Positions 24,498-33,896 are shown, counted from the first letter of the stretch. The stretch: DNA of 34,450 nucleotides from Hydrogenobaculum sp. (GCA_002878215.1 PNJC01000148.1:1-34450); one strand, 5' to 3'. Program-made: numbers and translations. The notes: generated by a model not told the origin, from the sequence alone.

Positions 24498-24879
24498 GGC
24501 TTTTACCTCCTAAATTGTTTAAATCTTTTAAAATATCTTTTAACCTTCTAACAGAATCTTCCATATCTTCTTTTGGGGCTTGCAACATAAATGGAAACGA
24601 ATTTATCTCTAAAATCTCAAGAATTGGCTTTTTCTCAACGTCGTGGACTACACCGAGCCAAACGCCTATTAACGACGTTTCTTTAAAAGTTATGTATTCT
24701 CTTTTGGTTTTGTATTCTATCTTTATGCTACCTTCTCCAAGCACACCCAGTAGAAATTCTTTATCCTCTTCGGAAAGAGGTATTTTGTTTGTATAAATTA
24801 TATGGTTTTCTCCCGTTTTTATAAAATCTTCAAGAGCTTTTGTTATTTCATATAATATAGGTACAGCGTTCATCAACAT
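24490..24879 (-). CDS. HyaF/HupH-like hydrogenase protein, C-terminal domain only
   Basis: A 129-residue protein resembling the C-terminal half of HyaF/HupH, accessory proteins of group 1 hydrogenase operons linked to small-subunit maturation or stability. The conserved part is 'FLLGVLGEGSIKIEYKTKREYITFKETSLIGVWLGVVHD' followed by 'EILEINSFPFML'. HyaF/HupH are about twice as long, so this is a reduced or split form. It has no membrane segment. The ATG at 24879 has GGAGGT 5 bases upstream and overlaps the hypF stop by 7 bases. The gene then overlaps hypB by 8 bases. Confidence 0.72.
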   Translation of the reverse strand: MLMNAVPILYEITKALEDFIKTGENHIIYTNKIPLSEEDKEFLLGVLGEGSIKIEYKTKREYITFKETSLIGVWLGVVHDVEKKPILEILEINSFPFMLQAPKEDMEDSVRRLKDILKDLNNLGGKSHV

Positions 24880-27071
24880 AAGATACCTCCATAAAATGCT
24901 TGTCCAAAAGATATGCCACCATCGCCGGTGGGAATTTTCTTATTGTAAAACAAATTTATGCCGTCAACGGCTTTTAGCTTTCTCATCAAAGGTCTGTTGT
25001 AAAACACACCTCCAGATACCACAACGTTTTTGGCTTTTAAAAGCTTGATAACAGACACAATGATTTCAAACAACGTGTTTATAAATTTAGAAGCCATTTT
25101 ATCTATATCTTTTTCTTTAAATATATCTTCAAAAGATATGATTATTTCGTTGTTTGATATTTGAAAATCGTAGTACTCTGCTGACTCCACATACTTATCT
25201 TCTACCATCATAGCCCCTTTTGCTTCGTAATCTACTTTCTCTATTAGCCCCATAAGATATGCCACCATATCAAAAAGCCTTCCTATAGATGATGTTTTTG
25301 TAGTGTTTATGTCGTTTTTCCACATTTTATAAAGGGTTTTTAACTCTATTTCTTCAAAGTCAAGCTTTTCTATCAAAGGATGGTTAAATGCTTTATCTTC
25401 TAAAAGCTCAAAAAGTAAGCTTAGCACTATTCTTCTTGGGTCTTTTATTGCTGCTTCATTTCCAATGAGTTTGTAGGGCTTTATAAAAAATCCCCTTCTT
25501 AAGTTATAAGCGTTACCTATAAAAAATTCACCTCCCCAGATAGTCCCATCTTCCCCATACCCTGTCCCATCCCACGCTATACCCAATATTTCTTGATCTG
25601 GAGAGATGTTGTGCTCTGCTATTACCGAGAGTATGTGGGCCTTGTGATGTTGAAGGGTGATAACATTTGAAAATCTGCTTTTAGCGTAAATGCTACTAAA
25701 AAAGTTCGGATGCATATCACATACTACGATATCTGGTTTTACATCGTAAAATCTCAGAAAATCTTCTAACGTATGTTTGTAATGCTCTACGGTTTCTACA
25801 CTATCTAGATCCCCTATGTGAGGACTTAATACAATGGTATTGTTTTTGAAAATGCTTATTGTGCTTTTAAGAAAAGCTCCCATACCAAGAGATACGGCTT
25901 TTGCGTACGTGTTTACATATATTGGTTTTGGAGTGTAAGATCTGGCGCATCTTATTATCGTTAAATCATCATCTATTAGCTTTACTACAGAGTCATCCAC
26001 TGGTCTTTTTATGTTTCTATTGTGCATAAAAAAAGCATCCGCTATATCTTTTAGCTTGGTTTTTGCTTCTTCGTTGTCTTTGCAAATAGGAGTATCCGAT
26101 ACGTTGCCAGAGGTGGCTATTATAGGAAAATCTATAAAATCAAAAAGCCTTAGGTGAATGCCCGTGTATGCTAAAAATGCCCCTACGCTTGAGAGTCCTT
26201 TACAAGCTTCTTCAAAGTATGGGTGTCTTCTTTTTATGAGTACTATGGGTTTTTGAGCTGATGTTAAGGCCTTTATCTCATGCTCTGTAGGTTCTAAGTA
26301 TTTTAAAGCCTCTTCTAAAGATTTAAACATAACCGCAAAGGGTTTTGAAGAGCGTTTTTTTCTACGTCTTAATTTTTTAACGGCTTCATCATCCAAAGCG
26401 TTGCATATAAGATGAAATCCTCCCAGACCTTTTAGGGCTATTATCTTTGAATCTCTTAAATCTTTTGCCATTGTTTCAAATACGTTTTCTTTTAGAACAT
26501 TGCCTTCTTTTTCATACCAATAGACTGGCCCACAGCTAGGACAGGATATCGCCTCTGCGTGAAAACGCCTATCTTCTTTGTTTTCATACTCCTCTTTGCA
26601 TTTTTGACACATAGTAAACACGTTCATGGTGGTGTTTTTTCTATCGTATGGAATATCTAAAACTATGCTAAACCTCGGGCCACAATTTGTGCAATTTATA
26701 AAAGGATATTTGTACCTTCTGTCGCTTGGGTCGTTAAACTCTTTTAAACAATCTTCGCAAAGTCCCATATCCGGTGGCACGCTTGGATTTTTGTCGCCAA
26801 AGGCTTCTGACTCTTCTATTTTAAAATCCTTAAAACCAACGTAATCAAGTGTATTTATGTTTATTTCCTCAATTTCTGAAAGAGGAGGTTTTTTGGCTTT
26901 TAGCATATTGATAAATTTATCTATATCTACATTTTCTACTTCTATTATTACTCCGGTTGCAGTATTTGATACAAATCCTTTTGCACCAAGAGACTTTGCT
27001 AAGTTGTAAACAAAAGGTCTAAAACCTACTCCTTGGACTGTACCTTTCACTAAAAGCCTAAAACGTTTCAT
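24873..27071 (-). CDS. hypF: Carbamoyltransferase HypF
   Basis: Makes the CN ligands of the [NiFe] site from carbamoyl phosphate and hands them to HypE. At 732 residues all domains are present. These are an acylphosphatase domain ('KGTVQGVGFRPFVYNLA', 9-25), two zinc-finger repeats ('CEDCLKEFND...CTNCGPRFS', 'CQKCKEEYE...CPSCGP'), a YrdC-like domain ('LKGLGGFHLICNA', 'RRRKKRSSKPFAVM'), and a Kae1-like C-terminal domain with 'HHKAHILSVIAEH' and 'WDGTGYGEDGTIWGGEF'. The ATG overlaps the hypA stop as ATGA. Confidence 0.97.
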   Translation of the reverse strand: MKRFRLLVKGTVQGVGFRPFVYNLAKSLGAKGFVSNTATGVIIEVENVDIDKFINMLKAKKPPLSEIEEININTLDYVGFKDFKIEESEAFGDKNPSVPPDMGLCEDCLKEFNDPSDRRYKYPFINCTNCGPRFSIVLDIPYDRKNTTMNVFTMCQKCKEEYENKEDRRFHAEAISCPSCGPVYWYEKEGNVLKENVFETMAKDLRDSKIIALKGLGGFHLICNALDDEAVKKLRRRKKRSSKPFAVMFKSLEEALKYLEPTEHEIKALTSAQKPIVLIKRRHPYFEEACKGLSSVGAFLAYTGIHLRLFDFIDFPIIATSGNVSDTPICKDNEEAKTKLKDIADAFFMHNRNIKRPVDDSVVKLIDDDLTIIRCARSYTPKPIYVNTYAKAVSLGMGAFLKSTISIFKNNTIVLSPHIGDLDSVETVEHYKHTLEDFLRFYDVKPDIVVCDMHPNFFSSIYAKSRFSNVITLQHHKAHILSVIAEHNISPDQEILGIAWDGTGYGEDGTIWGGEFFIGNAYNLRRGFFIKPYKLIGNEAAIKDPRRIVLSLLFELLEDKAFNHPLIEKLDFEEIELKTLYKMWKNDINTTKTSSIGRLFDMVAYLMGLIEKVDYEAKGAMMVEDKYVESAEYYDFQISNNEIIISFEDIFKEKDIDKMASKFINTLFEIIVSVIKLLKAKNVVVSGGVFYNRPLMRKLKAVDGINLFYNKKIPTGDGGISFGQAFYGGILC

Positions 27072-27412
27072 ATATCAAGCTCTAACGTCCTTAAAATAAG
27101 CTCATCACCTTTTGTAAGCTTTACCTTGAAACTTCCGCACTCTGGACATCTCATAGAGTATCTTTCCAAAGAAAATTCTTTTTGGCATTCCATACAGTAG
27201 ATGTGCGGCTTTTGAAATTCTAAAATAAGTTCTGCTTCCGATGCGACGGTATTTTCTTTGAAAGTATCGAAAGCTGTTTTTAAAAGATGAGGCTCTACTC
27301 CAGATACCTCGCCTACAACAATATATATTTTTGATACAGAGCTTGCGTTGTAATCTCTTGCTATATCTTCTACTTGCCCTAACAGCGCCTGGACTATTGA
27401 AAACTCGTGCAT
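27068..27412 (-). CDS. hypA: Hydrogenase nickel metallochaperone HypA
   Basis: Binds nickel and delivers it with HypB to the hydrogenase large subunit. The tracked start at 27439 precedes the true N-terminus. The ATG at 27412 gives 'MHEFSIVQALLGQVE', with the essential nickel ligand His2, and 114 residues, the normal length. The structural zinc site is formed by 'YCMECQKEF' and 'RCPECGS'. It starts one base after the hypE stop (TAATATG) with AAGGA upstream. The hypA-hypF order after hypE differs from the hypABCDE order of E. coli. Confidence 0.96.
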   Translation of the reverse strand: MHEFSIVQALLGQVEDIARDYNASSVSKIYIVVGEVSGVEPHLLKTAFDTFKENTVASEAELILEFQKPHIYCMECQKEFSLERYSMRCPECGSFKVKLTKGDELILRTLELDI

Positions 27413-27413
27413 A

Positions 27414-28400
27414 TTAGCATATCCTTGGTAATAGCTCACCGGGTGCTTCTTCTAAATATCTAACGCTTCCATAAAGAGTTTTTACATAGGCTCCTTCTTT
27501 GCCTTTTTTAATGACTTCTCCCACAACCTTTGCTTTTTCTGTTAGTTTGTGGCTTTTAAGAATATTAAAAGCTTTTTCAGCATCACTTTTTGGTATAGCC
27601 ATTATAAAAGTGCCTTCACAAGCCAAAGAGTATGGTTCTATACCAAGGATTTCACAAAAGCCTCTAACGGATTGTTCTATCGGTATATCTTCTTCGTTTA
27701 TTAAAATCTCCACATTTGAGCTTTTGGCAAACTCGTTTAATACACTTGCAAGACCACCTCTTGTTAAATCTCTCATGGCGTGAATCTCTATATCTTCTTT
27801 TAAAAGAGGCTCTATAACCTCCCACAAAGAAGCGCAATCAGAACTTATATCTATATCAAAATCGTTTCTAATAGAAAGTATTGTAGCGCCGTGATTGCCT
27901 ATAGGTCCTGATACAATCAAAATATCGCCCTCTTTTAAATTTGTAGAAGATATACCCTCTTTCAAAAGCTTTCCAATACCTGTAGCATTTATATATATCT
28001 TATCGCAAAAGCCTTTTGGGACTACCTTTGTGTCAGCCGTTATTAGCTTTATACCAGTTTTGCTGGCTTCTTCTTTTATAGAGATGACTATTTTTTCAAG
28101 CTCTTCAAAAGAAAGCCCCTCTTCTATAATAAAACCCATACTCATGTAAAGAGGCTTTGCTCCCATTACCGATAGGTCGTTTACAACGCCAGCCACACTC
28201 AACTTTCCTATATCACCACCTTTAAAAAATATGGGACTTACTGTAAAGCTATCTGTTGTAACGGCTACTTTACCTTCTAAGCTTAAAATAGTTGCATCTT
28301 CGTTTGTTAAAAGCTCATTTTTTAGATGTTTTAAAAAAATCTTTTCTATAAGCTCCCTCGTTTCTTTGGCACCACCACCGTGAGAGAGCTTTACATACAT
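27414..28400 (-). CDS. hypE: Hydrogenase maturation protein HypE
   Basis: Dehydrates the carbamoyl group on its C-terminal cysteine to thiocyanate, the immediate CN donor for the active-site iron. The essential C-terminus 'PRIC' is intact, and ATP-grasp-like PurM-family motifs are seen ('VTTDSFTVSPIFFKGGDIGKLSVAGVVNDLSVMGAKPLYMS', 'MRDLTRGGLASVLNEFA'). The tracked start lies in hypD; the ATG at 28400 gives the canonical 'MYVKLSHGGGAKET' and 328 residues. It overlaps the hypD end by 10 bases, with AGAGGT as ribosome site. Confidence 0.97.
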   Translation of the reverse strand: MYVKLSHGGGAKETRELIEKIFLKHLKNELLTNEDATILSLEGKVAVTTDSFTVSPIFFKGGDIGKLSVAGVVNDLSVMGAKPLYMSMGFIIEEGLSFEELEKIVISIKEEASKTGIKLITADTKVVPKGFCDKIYINATGIGKLLKEGISSTNLKEGDILIVSGPIGNHGATILSIRNDFDIDISSDCASLWEVIEPLLKEDIEIHAMRDLTRGGLASVLNEFAKSSNVEILINEEDIPIEQSVRGFCEILGIEPYSLACEGTFIMAIPKSDAEKAFNILKSHKLTEKAKVVGEVIKKGKEGAYVKTLYGSVRYLEEAPGELLPRIC

Positions 28401-29485
28401 AACTCTACCTCTTGATACTTGTAGTAAGCAGCACATGCTCCTTCAGAGGACACCATACAAGAACCTATGGGGTTTTCGGGTGTGCATAAGTTTCCAAAAA
28501 GCTTGCAATCTGTTGGTTTTGAAACGCCTGTTATAACCTTTGGGCATATGCAAAGAGGATGTTCTTTTGAAGCTGGTAATTTCACATCAAAGACTTTTTC
28601 TGCGTCAAATATCTCGTAATCGTCGTTTATCTTAAGAGCGCTTTTAGGCAAGCTACCTATCCCTCTCCAGCTAAAGCTATCCCTTGTATCTAAGGTTTCT
28701 TCTATTAGTTTTTGGGCCTCTTTGTTGCCTTCTTCTGTAACAGCCCTTGTGTAGGCGTTTTCTACTTTTCTTTCACCTTTTATATGCTGGTCCAAAAGCA
28801 TGTTTATGGCTTTTAATATATCAAAAGCCTCAAAACCAGATATAACTATAGATACATCAAACTCTTCATAGATTTTCGTGCCAGTTATAACGCTGACATG
28901 ACCAGGTCCTATGATACCATCTATATGAGAAATACCAGAGTTTAGTATATATCTTACGGCTGGCGGTGTCATCACATGGTTTGATACTACAAAAAGATTT
29001 TTCAATTTATGCTCCTTTGCTTTTTTAAGAAGCACTGCCGTTGGCGGAGTAGTAGTCTCAAAGCCTATAGCAAAGAATACAACGTTTTTATTTGGATTTT
29101 GAAGAGCTGTATCAAAGGCTTCCAAACAAGAATACACGCTTCTAACGTCGCATCCTAAAGCCCTCATGTCTAAAAGAGATTTTCTGTGAGAACCTGGCAC
29201 TCTTAACAGGTCTCCGTAAGTGGTAAATATGGTGTTTGGGATTTTGGCAAGCTCAATGGCCAAGTCTATCCTATCCATAGAAGCAACACAAACAGGACAT
29301 CCAGGACCGTGTATAAACTCTATGTATCCTTTTAAAAGCTTATCTATACCGTATCTCATTATAGCGTGGGTATGTCCACCGCAAAACTCCATTACCTTTA
29401 TAGGTTTTCCTAACTTTTCTACTTTTTTTATAATTGTGTCTTTGGCTTTTAATATAACTTCCTTAGAGTTCAAATTCGTTTTCAT
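28391..29485 (-). CDS. hypD: Hydrogenase maturation iron-sulfur protein HypD
   Basis: With HypC, holds the Fe(CN)2CO precursor of the hydrogenase active site and carries a [4Fe-4S] cluster. Diagnostic segments are 'FCGGHTHAIMRYG' (34-46), 'IHGPGCPVCVASM' (58-70), 'IGFETTTPPTA' and the C-terminal cysteine cluster 'CICPKVITGVSKPTDCKLFGNLCTPENPIGSCMVSSEGAC'. The 364-residue length is normal. The ATG at 29485 lies within the last 23 bases of hypC, so the two are tightly coupled. Confidence 0.97.
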   Translation of the reverse strand: MKTNLNSKEVILKAKDTIIKKVEKLGKPIKVMEFCGGHTHAIMRYGIDKLLKGYIEFIHGPGCPVCVASMDRIDLAIELAKIPNTIFTTYGDLLRVPGSHRKSLLDMRALGCDVRSVYSCLEAFDTALQNPNKNVVFFAIGFETTTPPTAVLLKKAKEHKLKNLFVVSNHVMTPPAVRYILNSGISHIDGIIGPGHVSVITGTKIYEEFDVSIVISGFEAFDILKAINMLLDQHIKGERKVENAYTRAVTEEGNKEAQKLIEETLDTRDSFSWRGIGSLPKSALKINDDYEIFDAEKVFDVKLPASKEHPLCICPKVITGVSKPTDCKLFGNLCTPENPIGSCMVSSEGACAAYYKYQEVELCM

Positions 29486-29702
29486 AATCTAACGCCTCTT
29501 CAAAAAGCTTAAGACTTTCTAAAGCATCCTCTTCAGAAAGCACTTCTATCGCAAAACCAACATGCAAAAGCACGTAATCCCCAACCTTTGGTTTTGGATT
29601 TAACAGTTCTAAAGAAGCTTTCCTTCTAACACCCATTGTATCTACTATGGCTATGTTGTTGTCTAATATCTCTACTATCTTAGAAGGTATGGCAAGACAC
29701 AT
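29463..29702 (-). CDS. hypC: Hydrogenase maturation chaperone HypC
   Basis: A small chaperone that binds HypD and the hydrogenase large-subunit precursor. It begins with the diagnostic 'MCLAIP', whose Cys2 is essential, followed by 'DTMGVRRKASLELL' and 'VGDYVLLHVGFAIEVLSEEDA'. It has 79 residues. A strong AAGGAGG ribosome site stands before the ATG. It is the first maturation gene after the hydrogenase protease. Confidence 0.97.
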   Translation of the reverse strand: MCLAIPSKIVEILDNNIAIVDTMGVRRKASLELLNPKPKVGDYVLLHVGFAIEVLSEEDALESLKLFEEALDYENEFEL

Positions 29703-29712
29703 AAAGTCCTCC

Positions 29713-30225
29713 TTAGGAAGGAATTTTCTCTGAGATCTCTACACCTAAATTTCTTAACTCTTCCAAAACTACCTTTATCAAATCTTCTAATTTTGAAGCG
29801 GTTTTCTCGTGAAGTTCCAAAGACACCTCAAAGCTAATCGGTTCTATACCTACAAGCACAAGGTTTTGTCTGACAGGCTTTCCTATTACCTCTAAAAGCG
29901 CCAAGACTTCAGAAAAACCCACTTCATGGGCAGACAGTTTATGTTTTAAATAATATTTTTTCACCTCTTCGTTTTTAAAAATATATATAGTCCCGGGTGG
30001 CTTACCGCCCATCACAGCGTCCACCACCAACAAGTTATCAACACCGTCTTGCAATATATATAGTATTTCAAGACCGAGAGTCCCAGCATCTATGATTTCT
30101 ATAGAAGGATTAAAAGCATATCTTTTTTCTATAGCTCTTATGGTATGCACACCAACCCCCTCATCTTGCATGAGGATGTTGCCTATGCCCATTAGTATTG
30201 TTCTTAATCGTGGCATGCTTGTCAT
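29713..30225 (-). CDS. Hydrogenase maturation endopeptidase (HyaD/HupD type)
   Basis: Removes the C-terminal tail of the large subunit after nickel insertion. Family features are 'LMGIGNILMQDEGVGVHTI' (with the nickel-sensing Asp/Glu), 'IDAGTLGLEIL', 'LVVDAVMGGKPPGTI', 'LSAHEVGFSEVLALLE' (His) and 'GIEPISFEVSLEL'. It has 170 residues. The ATG at 30225 overlaps the cytochrome b stop as ATGA; the ATG three codons later is also possible. Its substrate is presumably the adjacent large subunit with its 20-residue tail. Confidence 0.94.
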   Translation of the reverse strand: MTSMPRLRTILMGIGNILMQDEGVGVHTIRAIEKRYAFNPSIEIIDAGTLGLEILYILQDGVDNLLVVDAVMGGKPPGTIYIFKNEEVKKYYLKHKLSAHEVGFSEVLALLEVIGKPVRQNLVLVGIEPISFEVSLELHEKTASKLEDLIKVVLEELRNLGVEISEKIPS

Positions 30226-30917
30226 ATATCTGTTATATCCGCTGGTGTGTGTTCAAAAAATTTGTTGCCATTTACCATAGAAGACACTTCTCCGTCTTTT
30301 TCTAATATATCTTCTCTTATTACCATATAAACGTGTATCACTACAAAAAGTACTATAAGCCAGGCTACTATATGATGCCATCTGTGGACTTGATATTCTC
30401 CACCTAGCATCGGTATTATCCACCCAAAAAGCTTATCCCAAAACCCACCTGGATTTGACCTTCCATACATTGCAAACCCAGTTATCACTTCAAAAATCAA
30501 AAGTAGAAAAAGTCCAAGATAAGCTGTCCTTGCCAAAGGATTTCTTACGTATGGTCTGTGGCTTTTGGTAATAAAAAGATAGTTTTTTAAAGTATCAAAA
30601 GCATTTTCCCAATAAGCTTTTGTCCAAAATTTAGGTATTATAAGTCTATCGGCTTTTCTAAAAGGTATTATGCTAAACCTTAGAATAAGAGCTGCAAGAA
30701 GGATATAGCCAAAGCTAAAGTGCAAAAGTCTTATGTAGTTCATTGTAAGAGCGTGAAGGTCTCCAAAAGTGGCGCTATAGCCTACGTTTCCTATAAAAAA
30801 TGGGTTTCCTATGTATATACCAGTTATAAACAAAACACTTATAGCCAAAGCCCATACCCAGTGGGCGATTCTTAGGGATGGGCTAAATAGATAATATTTT
30901 TTGGTTTCTTTATCCAT
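30222..30917 (-). CDS. hyaC: Hydrogenase b-type cytochrome subunit
   Basis: The membrane anchor passes electrons from the hydrogenase small subunit to the quinone pool. The 231 residues form about four membrane helices with heme-ligand His candidates in 'SLRIAHWVWALA', 'RLLHFSFGYILL', 'HRWHHIVAWLIVLFVVIHVY'. This pattern is specific to Ni/Fe-hydrogenase cytochrome b (HyaC/HupC). It overlaps the large-subunit stop by 8 bases, with GGAGG upstream. Together with the small and large subunits it forms a membrane-bound uptake hydrogenase. Confidence 0.95.
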   Translation of the reverse strand: MDKETKKYYLFSPSLRIAHWVWALAISVLFITGIYIGNPFFIGNVGYSATFGDLHALTMNYIRLLHFSFGYILLAALILRFSIIPFRKADRLIIPKFWTKAYWENAFDTLKNYLFITKSHRPYVRNPLARTAYLGLFLLLIFEVITGFAMYGRSNPGGFWDKLFGWIIPMLGGEYQVHRWHHIVAWLIVLFVVIHVYMVIREDILEKDGEVSSMVNGNKFFEHTPADITDI

Positions 30918-32811
30918 AACAAGTCCCTCCTATGTTAAAAGAAGTAACCTCTTCTCCTTTTGTGTTGTAAACGTGAGTAGAGCAAGCAAGACATGGATCA
31001 AAAGAGTGCACGCTTCTTAAAATCTCAAGAGGTTCTTTGGCTATAAGGACTATTGTATCTTGCATAGATCTTTCGAAAGCACCTTGCTGACCCTTTTCGT
31101 CCCTTGGAGAGCCGTTCCATGTGGTGGGCACTACCGCTTGATAGTTTTCTATCTTTGCATCTTTTATAATACACCAATGCCCTAAAGCACCTCTTGGGGC
31201 TTCAGATATACCCACTCCCTTTGTAGATTTTGGCCAAGTGGACGGTTCCCATTTTTCCATGTTTGCCACAGACGTATCACCAGCTTTTATGTTGTCGTAG
31301 AGCTTTTTAAGAAAATAGTTAGATGCGTTTGCTCCAAGCTGGCATTCTAGGGCTCTTGCCGCGGTTCTTCCTACGGTGGTGGGCATCCATACGTGAGGTG
31401 GTAAGTTTAAAAGCTTTGAAACGAGGTCTATTTGGTTTACCACCATTTCATCCATCCAGGAAGGTTTTATATGCCCTTGCTTTACGGCTGTATAGACTAT
31501 CATATACCTTGCCAAAGGCCCTACTTCAGCGGGTAAGTTCTTCCATCTTGGTGATTTTATCCAGGAGTATTTGCCGTCTTCGTTTAAATATTTCCAATGG
31601 GTTTTTGTGCCTTCTTTTGGTCCTGTATAGTAAGGGTCTGTTATACCGTTCCAAGGGTGTAAGCCCTCGCTGTTGTTTGGATATTGGTACCAAGAGTGTG
31701 TAACCCACTCCTGAATTATATCTGGATTTGTTAAATCTTCGTTGGTAATAGGATAATATTTGGCCTTTTCTACGCCTTGAGCAAAGTTTTCCACTACTCC
31801 GTTTGAATGATACAAGATCTTTTTATGATAATCACCGTTTTTTATGCTTTTATAAGGTTCATCTGGAAAATCTCCATATCCTAATACCCTTTCTTTGGAT
31901 AAGCCACCGCCGTAGGTCCAGCCTTTTTGGATGTATATTTGACCTATAGCAAGAAGGTCTATTAGATAGAATAAATTTGTAGCCTCAGCTTGGGTATAAA
32001 CAGCATCTTCCACCACTGCAAGGCGCTCCATATTTATGGGTGCATTCATATCGTTCATGGATATAGAACAGTTCATACCGCCTACTATGTAATGAGGATG
32101 TGGGTTTTTACCACCAAATACTACGTGTGGTATAACAAGCTCTCTTTGAACATCCAACATATTTAGATAATGAGCTATTGCTATAAGATGCACTTCTGGT
32201 GGCAACATCTTATAATCTGGATGGTCCCACCAATTGGCGGCAAATATACCAAGTTGTCCACTTTGCACTAAGTTTTTTATCTTATCTTGGAAGGTTTTAA
32301 AATAACCAGGGGTTGCTTTTGGAAATTTCCTCGGGTAAGCGTTGCCCCCAAGAAAATCCGTATACAAGGATATAATACCGCCGTAGGTTTGAAGTATTTG
32401 GTTTTGAAGAGCAGCCGTAGCTACAGGATCTGCTTTTATCGCCTCTAAAGGAGATACCCAATCAAGGGCGTGAAGGTGATAAAAGTGTACCAAATGGTCA
32501 TGTGAGTATAAAGTACCAAGCATTATGTTTCTTATGTAGTTTGCATTTTTTGGTATTTCTATATCAAGAGCATCTTCTATATTTCTCACAGAAGCTAAAG
32601 CGTGAATGGTAGTACAAACTCCACATATACGCTGTGTAAAAGCCCATACTTCTCTTGGGTCTCTATTTCTTACTATAAGCTCAATACCACGCCACATTGT
32701 ACCTGCTGATACAGCGTTTGTTACTTTATGAGACGATTCATCTACCTCTATCTCTAATCTTAAATGTCCTTCTATTCTAGAAACTGGGTCTATTACTACT
32801 CTTGTGCTCAT
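30910..32811 (-). CDS. hyaB: [NiFe] hydrogenase large subunit, group 1
   Basis: Contains the NiFe(CN)2CO active site that splits H2. The precursor has 633 residues. The N-terminal site motif is 'RICGVCTTIHALASVRNIEDA' and the C-terminal one is 'DPCLACSTH', giving the four nickel-binding cysteines. A 20-residue tail (starting VYNTKGEE) follows the cleavage His, somewhat longer than the 15 residues usual in HyaB. The N-terminus 'TRVVIDPVSRIEGHLRLEIEVDE' is typical. The tracked start is a TTG; the ATG at 32811 lies after AAGGAGG and is chosen. It has no signal, so export is piggy-back on the Tat-directed small subunit. Confidence 0.97.
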   Translation of the reverse strand: MSTRVVIDPVSRIEGHLRLEIEVDESSHKVTNAVSAGTMWRGIELIVRNRDPREVWAFTQRICGVCTTIHALASVRNIEDALDIEIPKNANYIRNIMLGTLYSHDHLVHFYHLHALDWVSPLEAIKADPVATAALQNQILQTYGGIISLYTDFLGGNAYPRKFPKATPGYFKTFQDKIKNLVQSGQLGIFAANWWDHPDYKMLPPEVHLIAIAHYLNMLDVQRELVIPHVVFGGKNPHPHYIVGGMNCSISMNDMNAPINMERLAVVEDAVYTQAEATNLFYLIDLLAIGQIYIQKGWTYGGGLSKERVLGYGDFPDEPYKSIKNGDYHKKILYHSNGVVENFAQGVEKAKYYPITNEDLTNPDIIQEWVTHSWYQYPNNSEGLHPWNGITDPYYTGPKEGTKTHWKYLNEDGKYSWIKSPRWKNLPAEVGPLARYMIVYTAVKQGHIKPSWMDEMVVNQIDLVSKLLNLPPHVWMPTTVGRTAARALECQLGANASNYFLKKLYDNIKAGDTSVANMEKWEPSTWPKSTKGVGISEAPRGALGHWCIIKDAKIENYQAVVPTTWNGSPRDEKGQQGAFERSMQDTIVLIAKEPLEILRSVHSFDPCLACSTHVYNTKGEEVTSFNIGGTCYG

Positions 32812-32813
32812 AA

Positions 32814-33884
32814 TCAATCCTCCTTCTTGCCAGAACGTATTTTACTTATTACACCGTGAGCTACTGCTCCAGCCGCTGCTGCTCCTACTGCTACCGCACC
32901 TACTTTATCTGCGTTTGATTCTGTACCTATAAAGGGTATATTTTGCTCTCTACTATAAAAGTTTCCATTGTCCCAAAATCCATCCGCTGAACATCCAATA
33001 CACCCATGACCAGATTGTATAGGATAAGAAAGACCGTTGTACCATCTTAGATTTCCGCAAGAATTATATGTAGTAGGACCTCTGCATCCCATCTTATAAA
33101 GACACCATCCTTTTTTAGCCCCTTCGTCGTCAAATTGCTCTACATACATACCTTCGTTGAAAAATGGCCTTCTATAACATGTATCGTGTATCCTATTTCC
33201 GTAAAACATTTTGGGCCTTCCTTGAGAATCCAGAGGTGGCAACTTTCCAAAAAGCACCGTATACATAATAGTTCCAGTCATTACTTCTGGTATTGGTGGG
33301 CATCCGGGTATTTTCACTATAGGCTTATCCGTTATTACTTTGTGAATAGGTACTGCGGTGGTGGGATTTGGCTTTGCCGCTTGCACACATCCCCAAGATG
33401 CACAAGAACCCCATGCTATCACAGCTTTTGCACCTTCTGCCGCTTTTTTAAGCCCCTCTAAAAAAGGTTTGCCTCCTACAACACAATACATTCCATCGTC
33501 TCCAAGAGGTGGATTTCCCTCTACTGCCAATATATATTCTCCGTGGTATTTTTTCATTATATCGTCTTTATGCTTTTCCAACGCTTCTCCTGCCGCTGCT
33601 GATAACGTATCGTCATACTCTAAAGATATCATAGTAAGAAGCACGTCGGATGCTAAAGGTGTGGCTGATCTTATGAAGGATTCAGAACAACAGGTGCATT
33701 CAAGCCCGTGCACCCATATTACCGGTACTCTCGGCTTGGTTTCCATGGCTTCTACTATTTTTGGTATCATAGCAGGTGGCAAGCCCATAAGACCAGTGAT
33801 AACTGCGGAGAACTTAAGGAACTCCCTCCTGCTGACCCCGTGTCTTTTAAGTGCTTCCCAAAAGGTCTCTTTTCCATCTATCAT
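32814..33884 (-). CDS. hyaA: [NiFe] hydrogenase small subunit, O2-tolerant type
   Basis: Electron-transfer subunit of 356 residues, exported by the Tat pathway (signal '[18 protein letters not shown]', residues 18-35). It carries the six cysteines of the special proximal [4Fe-3S] cluster of oxygen-tolerant enzymes: C63, C65, C66 ('LECTCCSES'), C161 and C166 ('[10 protein letters not shown]') and C195 ('PGCPPIPE'). The spacings 98, 5 and 29 equal those in E. coli HyaA. Distal and medial cluster cysteines follow ('HDTCYRR', '[13 protein letters not shown]', 'GHGCIGC'). A C-terminal Ala/Gly-rich hydrophobic helix (about 326-345) anchors it in the membrane. Confidence 0.97.
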   Translation of the reverse strand: MIDGKETFWEALKRHGVSRREFLKFSAVITGLMGLPPAMIPKIVEAMETKPRVPVIWVHGLECTCCSESFIRSATPLASDVLLTMISLEYDDTLSAAAGEALEKHKDDIMKKYHGEYILAVEGNPPLGDDGMYCVVGGKPFLEGLKKAAEGAKAVIAWGSCASWGCVQAAKPNPTTAVPIHKVITDKPIVKIPGCPPIPEVMTGTIMYTVLFGKLPPLDSQGRPKMFYGNRIHDTCYRRPFFNEGMYVEQFDDEGAKKGWCLYKMGCRGPTTYNSCGNLRWYNGLSYPIQSGHGCIGCSADGFWDNGNFYSREQNIPFIGTESNADKVGAVAVGAAAAGAVAHGVISKIRSGKKED

Positions 33885-33896
33885 AAAAGCCTCCTT

